Source of the DNA: an uncultured Schlesneria sp.
GTDB lineage: Bacteria; Planctomycetota; Planctomycetia; Planctomycetales; Planctomycetaceae
Direction of reading: 5' to 3'
Length of the DNA: 64,000 nt
NCBI GenBank assembly: GCA_903840265.1
Contig: CAIMFH010000092.1
Location: forward strand, 1-64,000
Both the position numbers and the translations under genes were made by a program. Under the pieces are notes generated by a model. It saw only the letters and a program-made list of their open reading frames with translations. It did no database searches and was not told where the DNA came from. Each line of letters starts with the position of its first letter. Within the stretch, counting starts at the first letter, position 1. Shown one piece after another: positions 8,647 to 18,073 of the stretch.

Positions 8647-8976
8647 ATGTTGTTGGAAATGCATGCCAGTGGCGTCGATGTGGATCATGGTCTACGTGAG
8701 TATGTCGAACGGAGACTTGACTTTGCGTTGTCTCGGTTCGGGTCGCAGATTACCAAGGCTGCGGTCCATCTGACTGATACAAATGGTCCCAAGGGCGGGA
8801 TCGACAAATCATGTCAGATCGTCGTTCGCCTGAAAGGGTTGGGTGACATCGTGGCGGAAGTCGAGGATGCGGAATGGCCAGTCACGATTGACCGCGCCGC
8901 CGCGCGAATAGGCCAGAACGCTCGCCGCAGTCTGGAACGGCGACGCCAGTTTGACCGAAGTCGCCCGCAAGAATGA
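8647..8976 (+). CDS. HPF/RaiA-family ribosome-associated protein
   Basis: 109 residues matching short-form hibernation-promoting factor/RaiA (sigma-54 modulation protein family). It has the beta-alpha-beta-beta-beta-alpha pattern with SGVDVDHGLREYVERRLD at the N-terminus and VTIDRAAARIGQNARRSLERR in the C-terminal helix. Such proteins bind the 30S decoding region and help inactivate ribosomes in stationary phase. No long-form dimerisation tail is present. GAGGAG lies about 8 bases before the ATG. It is divergent from the NhaR-like regulator. Confidence 0.85.
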   Translation: MLLEMHASGVDVDHGLREYVERRLDFALSRFGSQITKAAVHLTDTNGPKGGIDKSCQIVVRLKGLGDIVAEVEDAEWPVTIDRAAARIGQNARRSLERRRQFDRSRPQE

Positions 8977-9024
8977 ATGAATCATTTCACCATCGAATAC
9001 GGAGGATGATCAACAGATCGAGCC

Positions 9025-9720
9025 ATGTTTTTTGACCCGCTTTATTTATTGTTTGCGTTGCCCGGCGTCTTGTTGTCGATGTGGGCGAGCTTTCGAGTTC
9101 GCTCCGCTTTCGCGAAGTACTCGCAAGTTCCGAGTTCTCGTGGGTACACGGGAGCGCAGGCGGCACGGCGGCTACTTGATGACGCCGGTTTGCATGATGT
9201 CGACATCGTCGAAGTCGCGGGGCAATTGTCGGATCACTACGATCCTTCCACCCGCCAACTCGCTTTGTCGAGTGACGTGTATCGCAGCCATTCGATCGCC
9301 TCTGTCGGTGTGGCCTGCCACGAAGCAGGTCATGCATTGCAGCATGCGACCGGCTACGCGCCGCTGGGACTGCGTTCAGCGTTGGTTCCGACGGTCGGCA
9401 TCGGAACAAACATTGGGATGCTGATGATGGGGATCGGATTATTCCTGTCCCCGTGGGTCGTGCTGCTGGGGGCGGCTCTGTTTTCGATGGTGTTGTTGTT
9501 TCAGATCGTCACGCTGCCCGTGGAGTTCGATGCTTCCAATCGAGCAAAGCGGCTGGTTGTCGAAGCGGGTATCATCGAGCCTTACGAACGCGAAGGAGTC
9601 GATCGTGTTTTGAACGCGGCAGCCCTCACCTATGTGGCGGCGGTGTTCAGCACGCTGATGGTGCTCGTTTACTACCTGTTTCGCGCGGGACTTCTGGGCG
9701 GCCGGTCGCGTGACGACTAG
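9025..9720 (+). CDS. Zinc metallopeptidase, YugP family membrane protein
   Basis: 231 residues. A first membrane segment (about 4-22) is followed by a zinc-binding HEAGH motif at residues 99-103 in VACHEAGHALQHA. Two hydrophobic segments then follow (about 115-160) before VEFDASNRAKRL and a final membrane helix near 195-222. This is the architecture of YugP/Zn_peptidase_2 proteins, whose substrates are unknown. GGAGG lies rather far upstream, about 24 bases, so translation initiation is not obvious, but no better start is available. It ends convergently with the methionine sulfoxide reductase gene. Confidence 0.85.
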   Translation: MFFDPLYLLFALPGVLLSMWASFRVRSAFAKYSQVPSSRGYTGAQAARRLLDDAGLHDVDIVEVAGQLSDHYDPSTRQLALSSDVYRSHSIASVGVACHEAGHALQHATGYAPLGLRSALVPTVGIGTNIGMLMMGIGLFLSPWVVLLGAALFSMVLLFQIVTLPVEFDASNRAKRLVVEAGIIEPYEREGVDRVLNAAALTYVAAVFSTLMVLVYYLFRAGLLGGRSRDD

Positions 9721-9736
9721 TCAAGCAAGGTGAATG

Positions 9737-9766
9737 GGGCAGGAGAACCTCGGGGAAATCCTGCCC
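9737..9766. terminator. Hairpin between convergent genes
   Basis: GGGCAGGA (9737-9744) pairs with TCCTGCCC (9759-9766) across a 14-nt loop, placed between the ends of the peptidase gene and the convergent fRMsr gene. No strong T-run follows, so it is a possible bidirectional terminator only. Confidence 0.4.
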
Positions 9767-9808
9767 AGTCACTTTGATGGCACAAACGCGTGTCTTATCT
9801 CGAACAGA

Positions 9809-10270
9809 TTAGATATCTGAACTCTGCAGCAGCCGACTCACAACATCTTCGAGTCGAGCTGCATCGAGATTGTCAAACCGCGAGTGAATTGGGCTGTCGA
9901 CATCGAGAACTCCCAGCACTTGACCGGCATGCATCAGTGGAACCACGATCTCAGATCTCGATCCGACATCGCAGGCAATGTGGCCGGGAAAATCATGGAC
10001 ATCCGGCACCACGACGGTTTGCTTTCGCAGCGCGGCGGCTCCGCAGACGCCTCGGCCGGGACCGATTCGCGTACAGGCGGGCTTCCCCTGAAACGGTCCG
10101 AGAACTAGATCTTTGCCCTTGGATAAATAGAATCCAGACCAATTGACCTGTGATAGATTCAGGAACAGAATCGCGGCACAATTGGACAAGTTGGCCAACA
10201 AGTCTCGCTCGCCTTCCATGATTGCCTGAAGGTCGGCAAGGATGCGGTCGTATTCTTCAGTTTTCTCCAT
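9809..10270 (-). CDS. Free methionine-(R)-sulfoxide reductase (GAF domain)
   Basis: 153 residues from MEKTEEYD. The whole protein is one GAF domain. Cysteines at residues 66, 76 and 100 sit in KPACTRIG, GRGVCGAA and HIACDVGS. The spacings of 10 and 24 equal those of the catalytic and resolving cysteines of E. coli fRMsr as I recall them (84, 94, 118). The enzyme reduces free methionine-R-sulfoxide, an oxidative repair step in the cytoplasm. An upstream ATG at 10309 would add 13 residues with no family support and would overlap moeA. Confidence 0.9.
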   Translation of the reverse strand: MEKTEEYDRILADLQAIMEGERDLLANLSNCAAILFLNLSQVNWSGFYLSKGKDLVLGPFQGKPACTRIGPGRGVCGAAALRKQTVVVPDVHDFPGHIACDVGSRSEIVVPLMHAGQVLGVLDVDSPIHSRFDNLDAARLEDVVSRLLQSSDI

Positions 10271-10298
10271 CGCATTGCCTCTGAACCTGCAGCAAGGA

Positions 10299-11552
10299 TT
10301 GATAGTCATCGCAAAATCAGAGAATCACCACTCAGGCCATGATCTGCAACCGAAGACGCTGGCAGATGCCGAGAATCTGATTCTGTCACGGGTTCAGCCG
10401 CTGGGCGCTGAGGTTATTCCCGTGAGTTCCGGTCGCAATCGCGTCCTGGCCTCGTCGATCACCTCGTCCTATGCGATCCCACAATTCGACCGATCGGCAA
10501 TGGATGGATTTGCTGTTAGGTCCGAAGATGTGATGACAGCCACAATTGGATGTCCGATTTGCTTGACGGTTGTCGGCCGATCGCTTCCCAACAATCCCTA
10601 TCTTCCAGCTCTACTGCCTGGCGAAGCGGTCCAAATCACAACGGGAGCCCTATTGCCAGCGGGAGCCGATGCTGTTGCGCTGCAAGAGGCGGTGAAGGTC
10701 GATCTCGACCAGATCAGGTTGCCGTCATCGCTGACGCCGTGGACGAACGTCAGCCGTGCTGGTGAGGATATCAAGAACGGGGAGCTGTTGTTTGAGCATG
10801 GTCGAGTCCTGCGCCCGCAGGATCTGGGTGTCCTGACTTCAATCGGCATTGCGCAAGTCGAAGTGACGCGTCGGCCCCGTGTTTCGATTTTTGTGACCGG
10901 CAATGAAGTCCTTCCTTGCGGTTCACAACCGACTGGATTTCAGATCGTCGACAGTTCATCGACCATGCTGCGGGCTCTGATTGAGCGCGACGGAGGCATC
11001 GCAGATTCGCCGAAATATCTTCCGGACAATCTGTCGACGATCGAACAGGAAATGTGTTCGACAACTGCGGACCTGATCATTGTCACTGGCGGTACGTCGT
11101 TGGGAGTCGAAGGTGAAGCGCCAATGGCGCTCCGCAACGTCGGAGAGTTGCTGGTGCATGGCGTCCAAATTCGACCAGCTCGCCCAATCGGATTCGGGCT
11201 AGTCAATGGTCGCCCTGTGTATCTGTTGCCAGGCAACCCACTTTCCTGCTTATGTGCCTACGATCTGCTCGTTCGCCTGGCGTTACAGCAACTGGCATCA
11301 CAACCATTGATGATGCCGTATCCTCGGGTAGCGCTCCCATTGGGGCAGCCACTTTCTTCTGTCGCAGGTCGAGTGGACTACGTGCGGGTTGTTATTCGCG
11401 ACAATCTTGTTATTCCTGTGAAGCATGGTCCCGGATCGGGGGCATCGGTGCTTTCCGCAGCTTCCCGAGCTGACGGATTCGTCCTGGTCGCGGCGGCTCA
11501 GACGGCGGTGCCGGCGTTTGAGGTCGTCGATGTGAATCTGTACGACGGCTAG
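10299..11552 (+). CDS. moeA: Molybdopterin molybdenumtransferase MoeA
   Basis: About 417 residues. Family hallmarks are PQFDRSAMDGFAV near the N-terminus, ITTGALLPAGADAV, the MoCF-domain core VTGGTSLGVEG, and PARPIGFGLVNGRPVYLLPGNP. MoeA inserts molybdate into adenylylated molybdopterin to finish molybdenum cofactor. Start choice is uncertain: a TTG at 10299 avoids overlap with the divergent fRMsr gene, whereas an ATG at 10242 would add 19 residues and overlap it. A customer enzyme for the cofactor, a YdeP-like molybdopterin oxidoreductase, is encoded at 31.8-34.0 kb. No other cofactor synthesis genes are nearby. Confidence 0.92.
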   Translation: MIVIAKSENHHSGHDLQPKTLADAENLILSRVQPLGAEVIPVSSGRNRVLASSITSSYAIPQFDRSAMDGFAVRSEDVMTATIGCPICLTVVGRSLPNNPYLPALLPGEAVQITTGALLPAGADAVALQEAVKVDLDQIRLPSSLTPWTNVSRAGEDIKNGELLFEHGRVLRPQDLGVLTSIGIAQVEVTRRPRVSIFVTGNEVLPCGSQPTGFQIVDSSSTMLRALIERDGGIADSPKYLPDNLSTIEQEMCSTTADLIIVTGGTSLGVEGEAPMALRNVGELLVHGVQIRPARPIGFGLVNGRPVYLLPGNPLSCLCAYDLLVRLALQQLASQPLMMPYPRVALPLGQPLSSVAGRVDYVRVVIRDNLVIPVKHGPGSGASVLSAASRADGFVLVAAAQTAVPAFEVVDVNLYDG

Positions 11553-11610
11553 AGCGTTGGAATTGGTGGTTCGATAGTCGACAAACGCTTATCGCATAGG
11601 GATTACTTCA

Positions 11611-13131
11611 GTGAATATGTCAGTTGAAGCGGCGCCGGACGCGAAGAAGGCCACGGGAATCATCCAATCCGAGGATTGGCTAGCCGTGTTGCTTGGTGGC
11701 TTGTTGCTGCTCGTCACAGCAGCCGCGTCGTTCACTTCTCGTGCTCCAGATTATCAAGAGCGATTGAAGTCGATCGAACAGGCTCAGCAGGAGCTGAAAA
11801 CGGCCGAACCCAACGCAGGTCCACGCACCGAAGAATCGGGCAAGCAGTTGAAGGGCAAGGAAGAAGAGTTGAAGAAACTCTCATCAGGGCTGTTCGACAA
11901 TCCATTCAAATCCTACGTCGCCAAGGTGGGCTCGTGGAATACCAACCCGATGGACGCCTTTGTGGTGAAGAAACGGTCGATTGCTGTGGGATTGGTTGGC
12001 GTCTTCGTCATTTCATTGCTGCTCTTCAGCCTGGGAAGTGCCCTTCGAGGTGAGCGAATCATTCCCTTTGTTGGTGCGTTCGTCGTCCTCTTTCTGCTCG
12101 CCACTCTTTCGTATCTGCTCGCGGGGCAAAACGTCATCAAGTATTACAACCTGGAGTATGCGTTATGGGCGCTAATGACCGGTATGGTCATCAGCAACAC
12201 CATTGGGACGCCCAAGTTCATGCTTCCGGCGATTCGTACCGAACTTTACATCAAGACGGGACTGGTGCTATTGGGAGCGGAAGTGCTGCTCAGTCGGCTG
12301 CTGGCCCTGGGGTTACCGGGAGTTTTCGTCTCGTGGGTTGTGACTCCCATCACTTTGATAACGACCTACATGTTTGGACAGTACGTGCTGCGCATTCCTT
12401 CGAAGTCACTGAACATGGTGATCTCGGCCGATATGTCGGTCTGTGGAGTTTCGGCGGCGATTGCCACCGGGGCTGCTTGTCGAGCAAAAAAGGAAGAGCT
12501 GTCACTGGCGATTGGTATTTCGCTGGCGTTCACCGCGGTCATGATGGTGGTGATGCCGATGTTCATCAAGTACTGGGGTATGAATCAGGTGTTGGCCGGT
12601 GCCTGGCTGGGGGGAACGATCGACTCCACGGGTGCCGTGGCTGCGGCGGGAGGAATGCTGGGGCCTGTGGCTCTGGAAGTGGCCGTGACAATCAAGATGA
12701 TCCAGAACATCCTGATTGGAGTTGTCGCCTTCGGTGTCGCTGTTTATTGGGTGACGTTTGTGGAGCGTGATGAGAAGGGGCCTCGGTTGGGACTGATGGA
12801 GATCTGGTATCGCTTTCCCAAGTTTGTGTTGGGATTTATCGGTGCCTCGATTGTTTTCTCTGCAATACACACGAGCGGCATCGCAGGCAGTGCACTGGTG
12901 GAAACGACAATTGGAACCGGAGAAGTCCTGCGCGGTTGGTTTTTCTGTCTGGCGTTCGTCAGTATCGGCCTGGAAACCAATTTTCGCGAACTATCGCACT
13001 ACCTGAGAGACGGTAAGGCGATCACGCTGTATGTCTGCGGGCAGACCCTGAATCTGGCGCTGACGCTGCTCATGGCCTGGGTGATGTTCGAAATCGTGTT
13101 TCCGCAAGCGGCTCAAACGCTTGGTCGATAG
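11611..13131 (+). CDS. YeiH-family putative sulfate exporter with an N-terminal coiled-coil insert
   Basis: 506 residues. The C-terminal 370 are a multi-helix membrane domain of the UPF0324/YeiH family, with conserved stretches [20 protein letters not shown] and [20 protein letters not shown]. Before it come one membrane helix (about 25-45) and a charged, predicted coiled-coil stretch (about 50-95, rich in E, K and Q), then a short linker to the first core helix. This front section is not in the E. coli-type family members I know. Transport of sulfate or sulfonate is only putative for the family. Start is GTG, with ATG two codons later. A small membrane-anchored protein gene follows after 31 bases. 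Confidence 0.85.
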   Translation: MNMSVEAAPDAKKATGIIQSEDWLAVLLGGLLLLVTAAASFTSRAPDYQERLKSIEQAQQELKTAEPNAGPRTEESGKQLKGKEEELKKLSSGLFDNPFKSYVAKVGSWNTNPMDAFVVKKRSIAVGLVGVFVISLLLFSLGSALRGERIIPFVGAFVVLFLLATLSYLLAGQNVIKYYNLEYALWALMTGMVISNTIGTPKFMLPAIRTELYIKTGLVLLGAEVLLSRLLALGLPGVFVSWVVTPITLITTYMFGQYVLRIPSKSLNMVISADMSVCGVSAAIATGAACRAKKEELSLAIGISLAFTAVMMVVMPMFIKYWGMNQVLAGAWLGGTIDSTGAVAAAGGMLGPVALEVAVTIKMIQNILIGVVAFGVAVYWVTFVERDEKGPRLGLMEIWYRFPKFVLGFIGASIVFSAIHTSGIAGSALVETTIGTGEVLRGWFFCLAFVSIGLETNFRELSHYLRDGKAITLYVCGQTLNLALTLLMAWVMFEIVFPQAAQTLGR

Positions 13132-13162
13132 TTCCGTGCGAATTTTACGGGGAGCATGACCT

Positions 13163-13408
13163 TTGCGAGACTCAGGAATACGGCGTTGGGCCTGCCTAGC
13201 CGCTGCGACAATCGCGATCGGGACAATTTGGCTGGTGTTGCTGCCTTTCATCGGTGGGCAGCAACCTGTGGCGGACCACATCGCCAACCAGCAACGTCTG
13301 GGCATCGATCCCAGTGCGATGTTCTACACCGAACTCGAAGTTGCCCCCGTGTTGACCAATCACGTCGAACGACTGCAAGAGACATATCCAGACAGGTTCT
13401 GGAAATGA
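13163..13408 (+). CDS. Small single-pass membrane protein of unknown function
   Basis: 81 residues, with a basic start (MRDSGIRRW), one hydrophobic helix (about 10-29) and a short soluble tail ending DRFWK. It begins with TTG, preceded by GGGGAG about 9 bases upstream. It follows the YeiH-like gene by 31 bases on the same strand, so it is probably its operon partner. I do not recognise a family; the tail has no cysteines or heme motif. Confidence 0.6.
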   Translation: MRDSGIRRWACLAAATIAIGTIWLVLLPFIGGQQPVADHIANQQRLGIDPSAMFYTELEVAPVLTNHVERLQETYPDRFWK

Positions 13409-13464
13409 CAACTATTCCAGATCCGCTAAGCTCGCAATGTCGGCAGCGGCCTGTTGATTGGGAA

Positions 13465-16287
13465 TTAGCCGGTGGCGGCCTTCAATCCCACCAGCAATTG
13501 TTCGAGTGTTGCAGGGTCGACCGGTTTCACGACATGACTATCAAAGCCCGCTTCTTGAGAGCGTTGCTTGTCTTCGTCCTGTCCCCAGCCAGTTAAGGCC
13601 ACGATCACAACATTTTTACCCCACGGCTGTTCCCGGATTCGTCGGCACGTGTCAAAGCCGTTCAGCTTCGGCATACCGATATCCAGTAGGATCAGGTCCG
13701 GAAAAAATGCCTCCGCAACTTGAATTCCGGCCAGCCCATCGTTCGCAGTGCGAACGTCGTTGCCCATCATCTGCAGCATCATCGCCATGCTGCTCGCCGC
13801 GTCGCGATTGTCATCGACGACCAGGATTCGGTGGCGAGTTGATGTCGCCGCGGGTTCATCGCCACTCGAATCCTGTTGTTGATGTACAGCGAGAACGACT
13901 GGCAAGTGGATCGAGAACTCGCTTCCTTTGCCTAATCCCGCGCTGTGTGCGGTCACAGTGCCGCCATGCATTTCGACCAGTTGCTTGACGATATTCAGGC
14001 CGACACCGAGACCGCCCTGCGATTGTTCCAGGGAACGATCGATCTGCGTGAACATGTCGAACACTTTGCCCAACATCGTGGCCTCGATTCCAACACCATT
14101 GTCCTTGACCGTAATCACCGCCTCATTGCCACGATGTTCTGCAGTCACCCAGATTTGACTTCCCGGGTCACTGTACTTGATGGCGTTATTGACGAGGTTC
14201 GAGATTGCTTGAGCCAATCGCGTCTTATCAGCATCCACGTAAGTTGGTTCTTCGGGCACCTTGACAGTTAATTCATGCTGTCCATGGTCGGTGTGCTGGC
14301 CAATGACCTCGAGAGCGTGAGCCACGACCGCACCCAAAGACAACCGTTCTTTCCGGAGTTGGAGCTTGCCCTGGCTGATCCGGCTGACGTCGAGCAGATC
14401 GTCGACGAGTCTGACGAGATGCTGGAGTTGGCGTTCCATCATCGGTCGAGCTTGAGCGAGCGCCGCCCGATCATTGTCCGCCAGCCGCAATACCTGCAGG
14501 CCGTTTCGCAGTGAGGCAAGTGGGTTCCGTAACTCGTGGGCCAGGACCGCAAGGAATTCGTTCTTGCGCCTGTCTTCCAATTTACGAGCGGAAACGTCGC
14601 GTGCAATTTTGGAGGCACCGACGACTTTTCCGTATGCGTTCAGGATCGGAGAGATCGTCAAGGCCACATCAACCAGACTTCCGTCCTTGCGAACACGCTG
14701 GGTTTCGAAATGATCAACACTCTCCGCTCGCGCAATCCTTTCCATCAGGTCTGGTAATTCATCGGGATGATCTCGAGGGATCAGAATCGATAGTGGCTGC
14801 CCGATCGCCTCGTCAGCAGAATAGCCATACAGTTGTCGTGCCCCTTTGTTCCAGCTCAAGATCTTGCCATCGAGTGTCTCGCCAATGATGGCATCGTCAG
14901 ATGATTCGACGATCGCTGCCAGTCGTAGACGCGTTTCGACTGCACGACGCATTTCTGTCACATCGCGGAAGACGAGGACTGCACCTTCAATAACGCCGCT
15001 CTTGCTGCGGATCGGTGCCGCTGAATCTTCAATAGGAATGGTTTTGCCATTCTTGGCGATCAAGGCGGCGTCGTTGGCCAGAGTGACGACGTTCCCCTCG
15101 AGGAAAACCAACGTCACCGGATTGGCGATCGGTTGACTTGTCGTCTCGTTGACGATGCGAAAGACCGACTCCAACGGCTTGTCGGTCGCCTCTTCGAGAT
15201 TCCAACCTGTCAGTTCGGATGCTACCGGATTCAGGAACGTGACAATCCCCTGCCCGTCGGTCACGATGACCGCGTCGCCGATGCTGGAGAGCGTGACCTG
15301 CAACTGTTCTCGTTGCCGATCAATCTCGTGTGCCCACTCCTCCGCTGCGCGACGTGCGACTTCTTCCGTTAGCAACCGGCGCTGACTTTCTTCGGCCGCT
15401 TTTCGCTCGGTCAAATCGCGAGTTACCTTCGCATATCCGCGCAGAATTCCAGACTCGTCTTTGACGGGTGTAATGACGACATTCGCCCAAAACGTCGTCC
15501 CATCTTTCCGAACGCGCAATCCTTCGTCCTCAAATCGCCCCACCGTAGTTGCGATTCTCAGTTCCTCGGCCGGCCAGTTTCGTTCGATGTCGGCCTTCGT
15601 GTAGAACTTCGAAAAGTGCTGGCCGATGATTTCTTCGGCAGTGTATTGCTTCAGACGTTGAGCTCCCACGTTCCAAGTTGCGATTCGTCCGTCCGGGTCG
15701 AGCATAAAAACGGCATAGTCGGAGACGCTATCGACGAGCAGGCGGAATCGTTCTTCACTCAGCTTCAGCCGCTCTTCCGTCTGTTTGCGGTCCGTAAGAT
15801 CGCGCGTAATCTTGAGAAAGCCTCGCACTTCTTGGTTTGGACCTCGCAGAGCGGTGATCACCACGCTGGCCCAGAATTTCGATCCGTCTTTTCGCAGACG
15901 CCAGTTTTCTTCTTCAAAGCGTCCGGTCTCGACAGCGACTTTCAATTCGTGAGTTGGCCAGCCTGCTGAAACAGACTCACGCGGGTAAAAGAGAGAGAAG
16001 TGCTGGCCGATGATTTCCTCAGGACGATACCCTTTCAGCCGCTCGGCACCCGCATTCCACGTCAGGACGATTCCGTTTCGGTCCAATAGCAGGACCGCGT
16101 AATCTCGGACCCCGGCCACCAATTGTGCAAAGTGTTCTTCGCTCTGCAGCAGTCCCGCCTCCGCCATGTTTTGGCTCTCGACGACGGCTTCTAGCGAGGC
16201 CGTCGAGGTCGGAGACAATTTTGGCTTCGCAGGCTGTTGAGGTTTCGAAAACAGTCGCTGCAAGTATTCGAACATCGGCGGCGGCAT
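13465..16287 (-). CDS. Hybrid sensor histidine kinase with four PAS domains and a receiver domain
   Basis: 940 residues, no membrane segment, so probably cytosolic. Four PAS/PAC units lie at about 50-165, 175-292, 320-440 and 450-570. The first two are clearly duplicates of each other (both contain EEIIGQHFS and RKDG-FWA-VVIT). A HisKA domain follows with the phospho-accepting histidine in LAHELRNPLASL, then the HATPase domain with NLVNNAIKYSDPG and DNGVGIEA. A C-terminal receiver (about 815-935) has ILVVDDNRD and the aspartate in LLDIGMPKLNGFD. It has no DNA-binding output, so it probably feeds a phosphorelay. It is divergent from the nitrilase gene. An ATG four codons downstream is an alternative start. 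Confidence 0.92.
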   Translation of the reverse strand: MPPPMFEYLQRLFSKPQQPAKPKLSPTSTASLEAVVESQNMAEAGLLQSEEHFAQLVAGVRDYAVLLLDRNGIVLTWNAGAERLKGYRPEEIIGQHFSLFYPRESVSAGWPTHELKVAVETGRFEEENWRLRKDGSKFWASVVITALRGPNQEVRGFLKITRDLTDRKQTEERLKLSEERFRLLVDSVSDYAVFMLDPDGRIATWNVGAQRLKQYTAEEIIGQHFSKFYTKADIERNWPAEELRIATTVGRFEDEGLRVRKDGTTFWANVVITPVKDESGILRGYAKVTRDLTERKAAEESQRRLLTEEVARRAAEEWAHEIDRQREQLQVTLSSIGDAVIVTDGQGIVTFLNPVASELTGWNLEEATDKPLESVFRIVNETTSQPIANPVTLVFLEGNVVTLANDAALIAKNGKTIPIEDSAAPIRSKSGVIEGAVLVFRDVTEMRRAVETRLRLAAIVESSDDAIIGETLDGKILSWNKGARQLYGYSADEAIGQPLSILIPRDHPDELPDLMERIARAESVDHFETQRVRKDGSLVDVALTISPILNAYGKVVGASKIARDVSARKLEDRRKNEFLAVLAHELRNPLASLRNGLQVLRLADNDRAALAQARPMMERQLQHLVRLVDDLLDVSRISQGKLQLRKERLSLGAVVAHALEVIGQHTDHGQHELTVKVPEEPTYVDADKTRLAQAISNLVNNAIKYSDPGSQIWVTAEHRGNEAVITVKDNGVGIEATMLGKVFDMFTQIDRSLEQSQGGLGVGLNIVKQLVEMHGGTVTAHSAGLGKGSEFSIHLPVVLAVHQQQDSSGDEPAATSTRHRILVVDDNRDAASSMAMMLQMMGNDVRTANDGLAGIQVAEAFFPDLILLDIGMPKLNGFDTCRRIREQPWGKNVVIVALTGWGQDEDKQRSQEAGFDSHVVKPVDPATLEQLLVGLKAATG

Positions 16288-16565
16288 CCCCAGGAAGGCG
16301 TATCTCTGTCACGAGAATATTAACCGACTCGGCTGCCGTTAGCTCCTGCATCACGAGTTGGCCTAAGGAAATTGGCTGGAATATGGCTGTTGATGAGGTA
16401 GTGTTGCAATCAGAGCGGAATTCATCGACTTTGCCACGCCTAATTCCGGGTCCGTGCGCCAAAATCCATTGCGCCGAGCCCCCTTTTCTGACTGCGGGAT
16501 TTCCAGATTGCATCGCGTACAATCCGCTGACGACTATAGGGCAAGGAACGAACGAAAGCCGCGCA

Positions 16566-17474
16566 ATGATGAGCAATGAACGACATGTGACAGTCAGTGT
16601 TGTCCAAACGGGGTCGATCCTGTTCGATACACCACGCACCTTGGAGAAATTCGCGGACCTTGCGGCTGAGGCGCGCAAGGCAGGGGCTCAACTGGCCGTA
16701 TTTCCCGAGGCCTTCGTTGGCGGCTACCCGAAGGGAAGACAATTTGGGATCAGCCTAGGCCGGCGCACGGCCGAAGGTCGCGAGGAGTTTCAACGCTACT
16801 TTGAAAGCGCGATCGAGATTCCAGGGCCAGAAATCGAATTCATGGCGAACGTGGCTCGCGAGAACCAGCTTTATCTCGTTTGCGGCGTGATCGAACGCAG
16901 TGGCGGCACACTGTACTGCACAGCTGTCTTCTTCGATCCGACGGGCGCTTACTTGGGAAAGCATCGCAAGGTGATGCCAACGGCACTGGAACGGGCTCTG
17001 TGGGGTTGCGGCGACGGTTCTACTCTGCCGGTGCTGCAGACACCGTACGGCAAGCTGGGAGCCGTTATCTGCTGGGAGAACTACATGCCGCTCCTGAGAA
17101 CCGCCATGTATGCCAAGGGGATTGAACTCTATTGTGCGCCGACTGTCGACGATCGCGACATGTGGATCCACACGATGCGACACATCGCCTGCGAAGGACG
17201 CTGCTTCGTCCTGTCGGCCTGTCAGTATCTGCGAGATGAACACCAGTCCGACTCCAGCGACGCGCCGCTGATCCGTGGCGGAACCTGCATCGCTTCTCCA
17301 TTCGGCGATCTGCTAGCCGGTCCGATCTATGGATCAGAACAAACCCTGACTGCCGAACTCGACCTGAGTGACATCGTGAAAGGAAAGTTCGATCTGGACG
17401 TCGTCGGCCACTATTCCCGCCCGGACATATTCCAGTTCCGTGTTGATGAACGGGAACAATCCGCCGGTGGTTAA
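16566..17474 (+). CDS. Nitrilase (carbon-nitrogen hydrolase superfamily)
   Basis: 302 residues from MMSNERHVTV. The catalytic triad is visible: Glu48 in FPEAFVGGYP, Lys135 in GKHRKVMPT and Cys169 in VICWENYMPL. The CWENYMPL context is that of true nitrilases, which convert nitriles to acids and ammonia, rather than of amidases or NAD synthetase domains. The natural substrate is unknown. The frame is open far upstream, but that part overlaps the divergent kinase and has no family similarity, so the ATG at 16566 is preferred. AAGGAACG lies about 15 bases upstream. Confidence 0.9.
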   Translation: MMSNERHVTVSVVQTGSILFDTPRTLEKFADLAAEARKAGAQLAVFPEAFVGGYPKGRQFGISLGRRTAEGREEFQRYFESAIEIPGPEIEFMANVARENQLYLVCGVIERSGGTLYCTAVFFDPTGAYLGKHRKVMPTALERALWGCGDGSTLPVLQTPYGKLGAVICWENYMPLLRTAMYAKGIELYCAPTVDDRDMWIHTMRHIACEGRCFVLSACQYLRDEHQSDSSDAPLIRGGTCIASPFGDLLAGPIYGSEQTLTAELDLSDIVKGKFDLDVVGHYSRPDIFQFRVDEREQSAGG

Positions 17475-17611
17475 CAAAACTGTTAGGAACAGTGTGCCTC
17501 GAGGAAGCAGTGAATTGGCTTACTCAGAACTCCTCCGCTCATTGCACTGCCCTGCATAACGGATCAGAATATCACGACGTCTTTCCATCACCTCACTGAT
17601 CGAGCCACGAG

Positions 17612-17905
17612 ATGATCCAGTCCCCGCTTGCGCTGCCACGCCTCAAGAAGCTTGTCGGTCAGATCCAAGCTGATTCATCGACAGAGTCGAACGCTGCGTA
17701 TGCCGCTGCGATGGCGATTACAGGGCAATTACTTGCCAGGCTCGACGACTTTCACCCTGCGGTAGGCAAGCTGAATGAGTTTGTCACTCGTCTGAATGCC
17801 CTATTTGGCGTGGAGATTTCCACCGACGCTACGGTGCAGAGGAATCGGGCGATTGAAGCTCTGGAGTTGTTGTCTGAAGCTTGGATGTTAGGGGCGTCTA
17901 AGTAA
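17612..17905 (+). CDS. Small hypothetical alpha-helical protein
   Basis: 97 residues, mostly helical by composition, with no cysteine, signal or membrane segment. It has no motif I recognise. The coding frame is clean and a terminator-like hairpin follows it at 17995-18043, which supports a real transcribed gene. It follows the nitrilase gene by 137 bases on the same strand. The start codon at ATGATCCAG has a weak ribosome binding site. Confidence 0.5.
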   Translation: MIQSPLALPRLKKLVGQIQADSSTESNAAYAAAMAITGQLLARLDDFHPAVGKLNEFVTRLNALFGVEISTDATVQRNRAIEALELLSEAWMLGASK

Positions 17906-17994
17906 CTCAAGGGACAATTAAGTTGCCAGCAGTTCGGTCACAAGCGGGACGGTCCGCGGCCGAAAACATCCAAGGCTGATGCGAGTATTAGCCC

Positions 17995-18043
17995 GAGGCC
18001 TGCCGCAGTCCCGCTCAGACGAGACTGCGATGCGGCCTCTTTT
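17995..18043 (+). terminator. Probable intrinsic terminator after the 97-residue gene
   Basis: GAGGCC (17995-18000) pairs with GGCCTC (18034-18039) and GCAGTC pairs with GACTGC inside it, separated by a small internal loop; TCTTTT follows on the plus strand. Confidence 0.45.
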
Positions 18044-18073
18044 CAGCCCGTGGCATATCGCGGTCAACACACT

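Noticed and set aside
9779-9795. Second TGGCAC sequence
   Set aside because: No TTGC at the required spacing, and it lies at the end of convergent genes.
16125-16565. Upstream extension of the nitrilase frame
   Set aside because: Overlaps the divergent kinase gene and has no family similarity; normal nitrilase length is reached from the later ATG.
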